This document shows positions 5,324-12,909 of a stretch of DNA of 12,920 bases, piece by piece (within the stretch, counting starts at the first letter, position 1; every line of letters begins with the position of its first letter). The position numbers and the translations under genes are program-made. Source of the DNA: CAZQYC01 sp043746555 (GTDB lineage: Bacteria > Pseudomonadota > Gammaproteobacteria > Steroidobacterales > Steroidobacteraceae). The notes beneath the pieces are model-generated. The model searched no databases and was not told the origin of the DNA. It worked only from the letters and a program-made list of their open reading frames with translations. The stretch lies in NCBI GenBank assembly GCA_043746555.1, contig JAYTQU010000332.1, positions 1 to 12,920 on the forward strand. Reading direction: 5' to 3'.

Positions 5324-7009
5324 TCACATCGTCTGGGGCGCCGATACGCCCAGTATTGCCAGTCCGTTGCGAATGACTTGCTGAGCGGCGCAGGCGAGCG
5401 CAATGCGTGCGTCGCGCAGCGCGGCGTCGTCGACAATGAAGTGATGTGCGTTGTAATAGGCGTGAAAATCTCCGGCAAGATCGCGCAGATAGTTTGCCAC
5501 TTGATGCGGTTCCAACGCCCGCGCCGCGGCATCGAGCAACTCGCCGTACTGTGCGATACGCCGTATCAACGCGATCTCGTGCGGCTCGGTTAGGCGTTCG
5601 AGGTCGGCGGCGTTGCTTTGCCGATAAGTGAAGCCTTTCTCGCGCAATTGACGTTGCACGCTGGCCACGCGTGCATGCGCATACTGCACGTAGTAAACGG
5701 GATTGTCTTCGCTCTTCGAAAGCGCGAGATCGATGTCGAACACGAATTCCGAGTCGGCCCGGCGCGAAACGAGGAAGAAGCGCACTGCATCGCGGCCCAC
5801 CCATTCGATCAGATCGCGAAGGGTGACGTATGAACCGGCTCGCTTGGAGATTTTCACTTCCTTGCCGCCACGCATCACTCGCACCATCTTGTGTAACACG
5901 TACTGCGGATAGTCTTTGGGAATGCTCGGATCGATGATTTGCAATCCGGCACGCACGCGCGCCACAGTGCCGTGATGATCCGAGCCTTGCACGTTGATCG
6001 CGTGCTTGAACCCGCGTTGCCATTTTGTGATGTGATACGCCACGTCGGGCACGAAGTACGTGAAGGTGCCATCCGATTTGCGCACCACGCGATCTTTGTC
6101 GTCGCCGAAGTCGGTGGTCTTAAGCCACAACGCACCTTCGTTTTCGTAGGCCTTACCGCTCGCTTTGAATGCCTGCACAGTGCTGTCGACTTTGCCTTCG
6201 GTGTACAAGCTCGATTCCAAGTAGTAACGGTCGAACTTGAGTCCGAAGGATTGCAAATCGTCGTCTTGCTCGTGACGCAGATACGTGACCGCAAAGTGAC
6301 GGATGCTTTCCAGATCATCGACATTGCCGCTCGCCGTGAACGGTTCTCCGTCGAGCGAGTGCACGGTTTTCCTTGCAAGAAAATCTTTAGCAATGTCGGC
6401 AATGTATTCGCCGTTGTAACTCGCTTCAGGCCACCCGGCGTCGCCCGGTTGCAATCCTCTAGCCCGCGCTTGCACGGACAAAGCGAGATTGTTGATCTGC
6501 ACACCGGCATCGTTGTAGTAAAACTCGCGACTGACTTGGAAGCCTTGCGTGGCCAACAGCGCAGATAACGCATCGCCAAGCGCCGCTTGCCGACCATGAC
6601 CGACATGCAGCGGTCCCGTTGGATTCGCCGATACAAATTCGACTAACGTTTGTTCACCGTGGCCAACGTCATTGACGCCATAGCGCGCGCCTTGCGCGAA
6701 GACCTGCATTAGCTCGCGTGCATAAGCGGTGCTCGACAAATGAAAGTTAATGAAGCCCGGCCCCGCAATTTCGGTCTTGGCCACTGAAGCATTGGTTGGC
6801 AACGCATCGACTATGAGCTGTGCCAACTGACGGGGATTCTTTTTTGCAGCCTTGGTGAGTTTGAGCGCGATATTTGTGGCGAAATCGCCGTGCGCCGCGT
6901 CGCGCGTGCGCTCAATTTCGACAGGCGGTGCGTCGAAGTCGGTCGGTAAGGTACCGGCGGGCAATGCGGCGACCGCGGTCGCCACTAACTGTTCGATCTG
7001 GTGTTTCAT
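5324..7009 (-). CDS. argS: arginyl-tRNA synthetase
   Basis: A class I synthetase of 561 residues that charges tRNA-Arg with arginine in the cytosol. Domains in order are the N-terminal tRNA-recognition domain (about 5-90), the Rossmann catalytic core with the HIGH signature as HVGH (135-138) and a KMSKS-like KISKR loop (386-390), and the C-terminal DALR anticodon-binding domain (about 440-561). The length is normal. I start at ATG 7009 (MKHQIEQL), which agrees with the family N-terminus; a TTG 33 bases upstream would add an unlikely extension. GGAA lies only three bases before the ATG, so the ribosome site is weak. The SPOR gene follows on the same strand, with a repeat-like spacer between them. 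Confidence 0.97.
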   Translation of the reverse strand: MKHQIEQLVATAVAALPAGTLPTDFDAPPVEIERTRDAAHGDFATNIALKLTKAAKKNPRQLAQLIVDALPTNASVAKTEIAGPGFINFHLSSTAYARELMQVFAQGARYGVNDVGHGEQTLVEFVSANPTGPLHVGHGRQAALGDALSALLATQGFQVSREFYYNDAGVQINNLALSVQARARGLQPGDAGWPEASYNGEYIADIAKDFLARKTVHSLDGEPFTASGNVDDLESIRHFAVTYLRHEQDDDLQSFGLKFDRYYLESSLYTEGKVDSTVQAFKASGKAYENEGALWLKTTDFGDDKDRVVRKSDGTFTYFVPDVAYHITKWQRGFKHAINVQGSDHHGTVARVRAGLQIIDPSIPKDYPQYVLHKMVRVMRGGKEVKISKRAGSYVTLRDLIEWVGRDAVRFFLVSRRADSEFVFDIDLALSKSEDNPVYYVQYAHARVASVQRQLREKGFTYRQSNAADLERLTEPHEIALIRRIAQYGELLDAAARALEPHQVANYLRDLAGDFHAYYNAHHFIVDDAALRDARIALACAAQQVIRNGLAILGVSAPQTM

Positions 7010-7137
7010 TTTCCAATGAAGAGCCGGAGACAACCGACGCAAGAAAGTAATCGTGCCAGTCTAAGCCAAGTGTCCTTGGCTGAATAGAGTGAGCCCGGAT
7101 TAGAACGACCGAAGTAGAGACGCAATGACGCGGTTCG

Positions 7138-7512
7138 TTAAGCCGGTCGTTGCTCGTCGAGCGAATACGGTAAAAAGAAATAGCGCGCCATCGCCCACAA
7201 CAACTTCGTCGGCCAGACAGTATGGTATCGATCGATGTGCGCGGCGATCTCGTCGATCATTTCCCTTGGCGTGTCCGGTTTCTGCGCCACGATCATGATG
7301 CCGCCGAAAGGGATGCCCATGAAAAAACGAAAACCGCGATACTCGAAAAATGCTTCGAAACTATCCGCCATCGCCCACGATCGCTTCGACAACACAACAG
7401 TCTTCGGCAAACGTTCGATGTGCGCCAGCATCATCGACGCAAACAGAAAATCGCGTTCGACTTCGATGATCGGCGGTGCATTGGGACGAAGTCGTAGCTG
7501 CGTCAGCTTCAT
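7138..7512 (-). CDS. hypothetical protein, 124 aa
   Basis: An unrecognised ORF between priA and argS on their strand. From ATG 7512 it encodes MKLTQLRLRPNAPPIIEVER and onward, with an aromatic, glycine-rich middle (FFEYRGFRFFMGIPFGGIMIV) and an amphipathic end (WPTKLLWAMARYFFLPYSLDE). The middle may be a buried beta-hairpin and not a membrane segment, since arginine interrupts it. There is no signal peptide and no catalytic motif I know. Longer starts up to 7614 are open, but that extension is rich in Cys and Arg and reads like non-coding DNA. No strong ribosome site is visible. Gaps of 147 bp (to priA) and 128 bp (to argS) separate it from its neighbours. Codon use and the balanced composition support translation. 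Confidence 0.6.
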   Translation of the reverse strand: MKLTQLRLRPNAPPIIEVERDFLFASMMLAHIERLPKTVVLSKRSWAMADSFEAFFEYRGFRFFMGIPFGGIMIVAQKPDTPREMIDEIAAHIDRYHTVWPTKLLWAMARYFFLPYSLDEQRPA

Positions 7513-7659
7513 ATGTTTTATTGGCCGTCTTGCATGGAACGATCCTACAACTGTGAGCCTAACGTTGCCCGCAACGCATCGACAACCTGCGTCGCGCGAG
7601 GCAGACATAATCACCGCGACTAAATTGCACGATGACCACGTGGATTAAAAACGATCCGA

Positions 7660-9846
7660 CTAGAACAACTCGGCCGGATCCACATCGATCGACCAACGAA
7701 CTTTCTTGGCGAGCGTCGATGTTTCCATTTCCGGCAACAATCGAGCGAGTAATTTCTGCAGTGGCGCGTGCGTCGATGCTTGCAGAAGCAATTGTGCGCG
7801 ATAACGTCCCGCTCGTCGCGGCATCGGTGCGGCAACAGGGCCCAACATTCGAACGCCGGTGACGCGTTGTTGTTGCGCCGTTTCGCGGCCGGCGTCGAGA
7901 AACGCTAGCGCATCCTCCATCTTGTTCGCTTCGACACGCACCAGCGCAATTCGCGAAAACGGCGGCCAATGCGCTTGCTCGCGTTCCAGCAGTGCTTGCT
8001 CGGCGAAAGCTGAATAACCGCCGCCAAGCAAACTTGTCAGCAAAGGATGTTCGGGATACTCGGTCTGTATGAGCACTTCACCTGCACGCTCGGCGCGTCC
8101 AGCGCGACCGGCGACTTGAACGATGTTCTGTGCTAGACGTTCGCTCGCGCGAAAGTCGATGCCGAATAGTCCCTGATCCGCATTGAGAACGACCACCAAC
8201 GTGACGTCGGGAAAGTGATGTCCTTTGGTCAGCATTTGCGTGCCGACGAGAATGCGCGCCGTGCCGTCGTGAATGGATTGCAGTGTCGACTCGAGATCGC
8301 CCTTACGGCGAATGTTGTCGCGGTCGATCCGCACGATCGCATTGCCCGGAAATAATCTTGCGGCGGTGTCTTCGATGCGCTCGGTGCCTTGACCAACCGG
8401 TTTGGTCGGCGATTCGCACGAAACACAGTGTTCCGGAATTTTGGTCTCGTGTCCGCAATGATGGCAGGTGAGATTGTTGGCGCGTTGATGCACAGTCATA
8501 CGCGCATCGCAACGACTGCACGTCGCCGACCAGCCGCACGCCGGACAAAAAAGCACGGGTGCGAATCCACGGCGATTCAAATACAAAAGCACTTGGCCGT
8601 TCGCTTCCAGGTGTTGTTTGATGCTGAGCATGGTCGGCGCGGCGATGCCTTCGGTTTGCGCATGCTTTCGCAAGTCGACCAATCGCATGCGCGGCGGTTG
8701 CGCGTTCCCCGCGCGCTGCGGGAGCGAAAGTAAATCGGCCGGTTGCTTTTTGACGCGCGCCAAACTCTCCAGCGACGGCGTGGCGGAGCCGAGAACTATG
8801 GGAATGCCATGACGCTGCGCGCGTACGATGGCAAGATCGCGCGCCGAGTATCGAAAGCCTTCCTGTTGCTTGTACGACGGATCGTGTTCTTCGTCGACAA
8901 CGATGATACCTGGCGATTTAAGCGGTGCAAAAATCGCCGAGCGTGTGCCGATAACAATGGGCGCCGCGCCGCTGCGCGCGGCGCGCCATGCGGCGAGTCG
9001 ATCGGAGTCGTTGCGGGCCGAATGCAACACTGCAAGTGGAGAATTAAACCGCTCTTGAAAACGCGCGACCAACTGCGGCGTGAGCGCAATTTCCGGAACG
9101 AGTACCAGCGCTTGCTTGCCGACGGCAACGATACTTTCAATTACGCGTAGATACACTTCCGTCTTGCCGCTTCCCGTGATGCCGTGTAATAGCAAAGTGC
9201 GAAATCTATCTTGGGATCGACCAATCTCCGCTACTGCGTTTTGTTGCGCTTCGCTGAGGTCGTGCGCGTTGTTCGATATCTGAGCGGTTTGTTTCGCGAC
9301 TTCGACAGGAACGCTGGTGCGCATCACCCATCCGCGCTGCTCTAACTCTCGCAGACCGGCGCGCCACGTCGTCGCGACCTCAGCAAGTTCGCTCGGAGTC
9401 GCGTCTCGCGATACTGCCGCCGCTAACGCCCGCAGTCGCGTCGCTGTTTTCGGAAGACTCTGCCATTCCGCTCGGCCCGTTTCAGTGAGTTGCCAACACT
9501 CGATGTGTTCGTAAAGTGCTGATCCAGTACGCAACACGGCGGGTAATGCGGCGGCGAGTACTTCGCCAATCGGATGCCGGTAGTAATCCGCCGACCAGGT
9601 GAGCAACTCGAATAACAGCGAATCGAAAATCGGTTCGTCGTCCAGAATCTCGATTGCGGTTCGAAGCTTGGAGGATAGTACCGCCGTGTCGGATTTGACT
9701 CTGATCAGAACGCCGACCAAGCGTCGCTTTCCGAACGGAACACGCACACGCATCCCCGCGCGAAGGCTCGCGGGAGCGACGTCTGCCGGACAGCGATAGT
9801 CGAAGACTCGTCGCAGCGGCGTGTCGAGAGCGATTTCCAAGTACAT
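7660..9846 (-). CDS. priA: primosomal replication restart helicase PriA
   Basis: A complete 728-residue superfamily 2 3'-5' helicase that recognises stalled forks and loads the replicative helicase. The N-terminal DNA-binding region (about 1-110) recognises the 3' end of the leading strand. The helicase core has Walker A GITGSGKT (222-229), a DEEH Walker B (318-321) followed by the aromatic-rich loop DPSYKQQEGFRYSARD, and motif III GSAT (353-356). A zinc-binding insert carries paired cysteines at about 434, 437, 443, 446, 461, 464, 474 and 477. Motifs V and VI include GTQMLTKGHHFPDV and QVAGRAGRA. All key residues are present and the length is typical. The start ATG 9846 gives MYLEIALDTPLRR, matching the family. 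The gene is divergent from the sigma operon across a gap with DnaA-box-like sites. Confidence 0.97.
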   Translation of the reverse strand: MYLEIALDTPLRRVFDYRCPADVAPASLRAGMRVRVPFGKRRLVGVLIRVKSDTAVLSSKLRTAIEILDDEPIFDSLLFELLTWSADYYRHPIGEVLAAALPAVLRTGSALYEHIECWQLTETGRAEWQSLPKTATRLRALAAAVSRDATPSELAEVATTWRAGLRELEQRGWVMRTSVPVEVAKQTAQISNNAHDLSEAQQNAVAEIGRSQDRFRTLLLHGITGSGKTEVYLRVIESIVAVGKQALVLVPEIALTPQLVARFQERFNSPLAVLHSARNDSDRLAAWRAARSGAAPIVIGTRSAIFAPLKSPGIIVVDEEHDPSYKQQEGFRYSARDLAIVRAQRHGIPIVLGSATPSLESLARVKKQPADLLSLPQRAGNAQPPRMRLVDLRKHAQTEGIAAPTMLSIKQHLEANGQVLLYLNRRGFAPVLFCPACGWSATCSRCDARMTVHQRANNLTCHHCGHETKIPEHCVSCESPTKPVGQGTERIEDTAARLFPGNAIVRIDRDNIRRKGDLESTLQSIHDGTARILVGTQMLTKGHHFPDVTLVVVLNADQGLFGIDFRASERLAQNIVQVAGRAGRAERAGEVLIQTEYPEHPLLTSLLGGGYSAFAEQALLEREQAHWPPFSRIALVRVEANKMEDALAFLDAGRETAQQQRVTGVRMLGPVAAPMPRRAGRYRAQLLLQASTHAPLQKLLARLLPEMETSTLAKKVRWSIDVDPAELF

Positions 9847-9861
9847 TGAATCAGCAGGCGT

Positions 9862-9946
9862 CAGGAATTTAGGAATTAGGAGTTAGCCGGAAGTGACGTC
9901 GCGATTCGGGCTAACCGCTGTCTCCCGATCACTAACTACTTCCTAC
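9862..9946. repeat. degenerate inverted-repeat (REP/MITE-like) element upstream of priA
   Basis: The left arm TAGGAATTAGGAGTTAG (9870-9886) resembles the reverse complement of CTAACTACTTCCTA (9932-9945). Between them GTTAGCCGG (9882-9890) faces CGGGCTAAC (9907-9915) as a second inverted pair with one mismatch. The short-period GGAATTAGGA words resemble dispersed intergenic elements in some Gammaproteobacteria. No transposase is nearby. Confidence 0.4.
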
Positions 9947-9959
9947 GTATTATGACCAC

Positions 9960-9982
9960 TTGTCCACAATTCCTGTGGACAA
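9960..9982. promoter_or_regulatory. inverted pair of DnaA-box-like 9-mers
   Basis: TTGTCCACA (9960-9968) and its exact reverse complement TGTGGACAA (9974-9982) are separated by 5 bp. TTGTCCACA differs from the E. coli consensus TTATNCACA at one position and is the established preferred form in high-GC Streptomyces. A third, weaker match (TGTGTACGA, 9986-9994, minus orientation) follows. The site lies between divergent priA and the sigma operon and could bind DnaA to regulate either. Confidence 0.45.
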
Positions 9983-9994
9983 CCCTGTGTACGA

Positions 9995-10234
9995 ACTGCG
10001 ATTTACGCGGCCAAGTCTGTGTCTCGGGGCCGATTTTTCAGATTGATCGCGAATTGATCGGTCAACCGTCGGCGCGCAGAGTCGTTATAGGGTACAGGCT
10101 AACGGTAATGGGAAGAGCTGCGTCTCTGACCGACAGCCCGCAGCCTACAGTCTTCTTCATCGGCAGGTCCACGCATGCAACTCTCTGCTACGCTCGCGCA
10201 CCACATGAATAACGCCCTCTTCGGAGATGGCGCG
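9995..10234. other. leader region of the sigma operon
   Basis: No gene is visible in this 240-bp part of the gap. It has two direct copies of ATTGATCG (10042-10049 and 10053-10060), 11 bp apart and so on one face of the helix, and a TATAGG (10095-ish) without a convincing -35. A promoter for the downstream operon must lie here or further upstream, but I cannot place it firmly. Confidence 0.4.
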
Positions 10235-10804
10235 ATGGCGGGAGACAAGATTCTGGATCAAGCGCGCGCCCTAGATCGATTTCTAGCAGACGTCGAGAAG
10301 CGAGCGTTGCAGATGGCACGCATGGCGGTGCGCGATGCCGACGACGCGCTCGATATTGTGCAAGACGCGATGTTGCAGCTCGCGCGTCGCTATGGGCAGC
10401 GCCCCAGCGAACAGTGGAAGCCGTTGTTTTATCGCATCTTGCAAAATCGCATTCGCGATTGCCAACGTCGGCGCATGGTTCGCAACAAGATTTTCGGCTG
10501 GTTGCCGGGGACGCATCTCGACGACGAGGACGGCGGCGACCCTTACGAAGCGACGCGCGACGAATCGCAAGGTCCGGCCGATCGCGTCATGACCAACGAA
10601 GCCATGCAAACTTTGGAGATCGCATTGCAGGATTTGCCCGCACGACAACTGCAAGCGTTTCTCCTGCGTAATATGGAAGGCATGGATGTCGCCGAAACCG
10701 CCACCGCGATGGGTTGCACCGAAGGTAGCGTCAAGACGCATTATTCTCGCGCAGTACATACTTTGCGCGAACGACTGTCCGATGTTTGGGGAGAGGCGCG
10801 GTGA
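10235..10804 (+). CDS. ECF-type RNA polymerase sigma factor
   Basis: A 189-residue group IV sigma factor that directs RNA polymerase to a specific set of promoters. Region 2 covers about residues 15-82, including DALDIVQDAMLQLARRY for core binding and -10 recognition. An acidic linker (LDDEDGGDPYEATRDES) follows, and region 4 covers about 130-183 with the -35-binding helix-turn-helix (MDVAETATAMGCTEGSVKTHYSRAV). Start ATG 10235 has GGAG eight bases upstream and gives the family-like MAGDKILD; ATG 10175 and ATG 10205 are upstream alternatives without such a site. The stop overlaps the GTG of the next gene (GTGA). Together with the downstream membrane protein this is a likely sigma/anti-sigma pair, as in the recurring sigma-DUF3619-DUF3106 operons. 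The inducing signal is unknown. Confidence 0.9.
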   Translation: MAGDKILDQARALDRFLADVEKRALQMARMAVRDADDALDIVQDAMLQLARRYGQRPSEQWKPLFYRILQNRIRDCQRRRMVRNKIFGWLPGTHLDDEDGGDPYEATRDESQGPADRVMTNEAMQTLEIALQDLPARQLQAFLLRNMEGMDVAETATAMGCTEGSVKTHYSRAVHTLRERLSDVWGEAR

Positions 10805-11193
10805 ACGACATGAAGCAAGATGAATTCGAGCAACGCGTACACGCACTGCTGCAAGAAAAAGCCGAACAACTCGACGGTCGCACCCGCTCGCGACTCACGC
10901 AGGCGCGTCATGCCGCGCTCGATGCAATCAAAAAAACGCAAGCCTCGCGAACCAAAGTTTGGTACTGGCTCATGCCCGCAACTGGCGCAGCAGCGGCTGT
11001 GTTGGCGGTGACGTTGTCGATTCACCCGGCGCATCGCAGCGAACAGGCATCCGTCCACGCATCCGTCGGGGCGGCCGACGAGCTTGAAATCGTCACGGCC
11101 GAAGACAGTTTGGATTTTTATCGCGATGTCGAGTTCTATGCCTGGCTCGACACCGTGTTGGATGAGGAACCGGCGGAAGCGAATGGCGCGTGA
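10801..11193 (+). CDS. DUF3619-like membrane protein, putative anti-sigma factor
   Basis: A 130-residue single-pass membrane protein. The cytoplasmic part (about residues 1-50) is charged and helical (DEFEQRVHALLQEKAEQLDG). One membrane segment follows (about 53-74, WYWLMPATGAAAAVLAVTLS), then a short acidic periplasmic tail ending in the conserved-looking block SLDFYRDVEFYAWLD (103-117). The layout and position directly behind an ECF sigma gene match the DUF3619 family, for which an anti-sigma role is inferred from context and not from chemistry visible here. GTG 10801 is preferred: GGGGAGAGG lies four bases upstream and the codon overlaps the sigma stop. ATG 10810 is an alternative. The stop overlaps the GTG of the next gene, so its translation is probably coupled to both neighbours. 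Confidence 0.75.
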   Translation: MNDMKQDEFEQRVHALLQEKAEQLDGRTRSRLTQARHAALDAIKKTQASRTKVWYWLMPATGAAAAVLAVTLSIHPAHRSEQASVHASVGAADELEIVTAEDSLDFYRDVEFYAWLDTVLDEEPAEANGA

Positions 11194-11468
11194 GCGAATT
11201 ACGAGACTGGTTGGCTGGGGTATTGCTGGCCTCGTGCGCTTTGAGCGCGCACGGCGCAGAGCGAGCACCGCCGAAATCATCCGCCAAAGTCGCTGCGCCG
11301 GATTTGGAATTCTTGGAGTATCTGGGAACGCTGGAGAGCGACGAAGACAATTGGACCGATGCGGTGAATGTGCAGTTGCCCGTACAGATGAAGCCGAAAA
11401 ACGGCGCGTCGAAAGACAAGCCCAAAGCGGAGGTCGCGGCGAAAAGCACGGCGAGCGTGGAGAAATGA
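11190..11468 (+). CDS. small exported or lipoprotein-like protein of the sigma operon
   Basis: A 92-residue protein with an N-terminal export signal (MSELRDWLAGVLLASCALSA). It contains LASC, a lipobox-like match that would make Cys16 the acylated residue; cleavage after the later A-H-G by signal peptidase I is an alternative. The mature part has an acidic block DLEFLEYLGTLESDEDNWTD (about 38-57) and a Lys/Ala-rich tail with no visible fold. I recognise the acidic block as a recurring feature of small proteins in such operons, but no function is established. GTG 11190 overlaps the preceding TGA, and its own TGA overlaps the next ATG. It may be a periplasmic partner of the DUF3619 and DUF3106 proteins. 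Confidence 0.75.
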   Translation: MSELRDWLAGVLLASCALSAHGAERAPPKSSAKVAAPDLEFLEYLGTLESDEDNWTDAVNVQLPVQMKPKNGASKDKPKAEVAAKSTASVEK

Positions 11469-11989
11469 AGAGCCAAGTACTTAGATTCATCGGTCCGATC
11501 GTGCTTGGTCTCTGCCTGCTCGGCACGACATCGGCGTGGGCGCAACAGTCGGATGACTTCGGAATTGCCCCTGGAGTCGCGAACGGAATTGCGTGGGGAC
11601 AGTTATCTGCCGATCAGCAACAGATTCTCGCGAGCGTTCAAGGCGACTGGCATCGACTCCCTCCGGCCCGACAAGTCGCGCTGGCGAACGGCGCGAAGCG
11701 ATTCATCGGCATGAACGCCGAGCAACGAGCGGAAGCGACCCGGCGTTTCACAGAGTGGCGCAAACTCAGCGACGGCGAACGAGCCGAAATTCGCGGGCAA
11801 CTGAGAATGTTCCGCGGACTTTCGCCGCTCGACAAGGCTCGTCTGCGTCAAGCCAAGCGTCGTTTTAATCGCCTGAATCAGGATCAGCGAGAGCGAATGC
11901 GCGAACGCTTTCGACAACTCACACCCGAGCAACATGCGCGATTGCGCGAACAGATACGGGAACGGCAGCGGCCTACTCGGCGGAACTAA
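11465..11989 (+). CDS. DUF3106 family exported protein
   Basis: A 174-residue protein with a signal peptide (hydrophobic core GPIVLGLCLLG, likely cleavage after SAWA at residue 26). The mature part is helical and very rich in Arg, Gln and Glu, built from repeated units of the form F-x-x-L-x-x-E/D-x-R-x-x-(I/L)-R-x-x-(L/F), as in WRKLSDGERAEIRGQLRMF and RFRQLTPEQHARLREQIRE. This is the DUF3106 pattern and loosely resembles the LTXXQ repeats of periplasmic stress sensors such as CpxP/Spy, although homology to them is not shown. The start ATG 11465 overlaps the TGA of the preceding gene. It is the last gene of the operon. A periplasmic envelope-stress role is inferred from context only. Confidence 0.85.
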   Translation: MKSQVLRFIGPIVLGLCLLGTTSAWAQQSDDFGIAPGVANGIAWGQLSADQQQILASVQGDWHRLPPARQVALANGAKRFIGMNAEQRAEATRRFTEWRKLSDGERAEIRGQLRMFRGLSPLDKARLRQAKRRFNRLNQDQRERMRERFRQLTPEQHARLREQIRERQRPTRRN

Positions 11990-12072
11990 CGGATTTTGAA
12001 TCGCAAGGCCCTGTAGCTGGTCGTGCGAATCCCACCCAATACGCAATTCAAGCGCGCCGACGCAACGGGTTT

Positions 12073-12078
12073 TATACT
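12073..12078 (+). promoter_or_regulatory. possible -10 element of the glycosyltransferase gene
   Basis: TATACT matches the -10 consensus TATAAT at five of six positions. The nearest -35-like word, TTCAAG (12047-12052), leaves a 20-bp spacer, longer than usual, so the promoter is uncertain. Transcription would begin near 12085, which favours a downstream start codon for the gene. Confidence 0.35.
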
Positions 12079-12144
12079 AACCACGGTTTGCTTGTGCGAA
12101 GCGCGGTGTTGGGGCTGCGCCATTTACAGCGGGTGGTCGGAAAC

Positions 12145-12909
12145 GTGTTCAAGCCTTGCGTCCTTGTTCCTGTTTATAACCACGAGCATGCGGTGGCCCG
12201 CGTGGTCGAAGGAGCGCGTGCTTTCGATCTTCCGGTGATTCTGGTGGACGATGGCTCCAATGCATCGTGCGCCCGCGAGCTTGATCGTTTAGCGGCCGCC
12301 GATTCGCGGATCGAATTGCTTCGCCACACCGTGAATCGAGGTAAGGGCGACGCCATGAAAACGGGAATGCGAAACGCAAGCGCCCGCGGTTTTACCCACG
12401 CTATGCAGATCGATGCGGACGGACAACATGCGCTATCCGACGTGCCGCGATTTATCGACGAGGCCCGCTGTCATCCGGACGAACTGATTTGCGGTCGACC
12501 GATATTCGATGCCGATATTCCGGCGGTGCGCTTCTACGGACGGTACTTTTCGCACGCGATGGTATGGTTGGAAACTCTATCCTTGTCCATTCCGGATTCC
12601 ATGTGCGGTTTGCGCCTTTACCCGATTAAACCGATGATTGAGTTGATCGATAGCACGCGACTTGGAGCGCGCATGGATTTTGAAATCGAATTACTGGTGC
12701 GACTCAATTGGCGGAATGTTCCGATGCGCTGGTTGGCGACACGGGTAACGTATCCGAGTGACGGCGTCTCGCACTATCGCTATGTCTTTGACAACATTCT
12801 TGTCGCGAGGACTCACGCGCGACTCCTTGTCGGCATGCTGTGGCGTTCGCCCGTGCTGTTTTGGCGTAATCTAAGTCGGCTGGCGAGTCCGCTGCGTCTA
12901 TCCCCATGA
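12145..12909 (+). CDS. family 2 glycosyltransferase, aryl-polyene-cluster type
   Basis: A GT-A fold glycosyltransferase of about 254 residues. Visible motifs are the N-terminal strand CVLVPVYNHEHAV (5-17), the nucleotide-sugar site VDDGS (34-38), NRGKGDAMKTG (64-74), the metal-binding DXD as DADGQH (90-95), and the subfamily block DSMCGLRLYP (151-160) with FEIELLVRLNW. The last block is characteristic, in my knowledge, of the glycosyltransferases found in aryl-polyene/xanthomonadin-type pigment clusters; the sugar donor and acceptor are not shown. The start is uncertain. I chose GTG 12145, preceded by GGAA and just before the first conserved strand; GTG 12094 and TTG 12088 would lie at or near the likely transcript start. 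The stop overlaps the ATG of the next gene. No membrane segment is evident. Confidence 0.82.
   Translation: MFKPCVLVPVYNHEHAVARVVEGARAFDLPVILVDDGSNASCARELDRLAAADSRIELLRHTVNRGKGDAMKTGMRNASARGFTHAMQIDADGQHALSDVPRFIDEARCHPDELICGRPIFDADIPAVRFYGRYFSHAMVWLETLSLSIPDSMCGLRLYPIKPMIELIDSTRLGARMDFEIELLVRLNWRNVPMRWLATRVTYPSDGVSHYRYVFDNILVARTHARLLVGMLWRSPVLFWRNLSRLASPLRLSP

Noticed and set aside
5244..6023. Long minus-strand ORF of 259 codons overlapping argS in another frame
   Set aside because: The Arg-rich translation is a shadow of the high-GC argS coding frame, which has all synthetase motifs.
7036..7058. Sigma-54-like TGGCACG on the minus strand upstream of argS
   Set aside because: The required TTGC at the -12 position and fixed spacing is absent; the next TTGC is six bases too far.
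7064..7081. Perfect 7-bp hairpin (AGCCAAG / CTTGGCT) upstream of argS as a terminator
   Set aside because: No T-run follows the stem on either strand, so it is not an intrinsic terminator.
7563..7576. CGTTG/CAACG hairpin downstream of priA as its terminator
   Set aside because: The stem is only 5 bp and no T-run follows on the minus strand.
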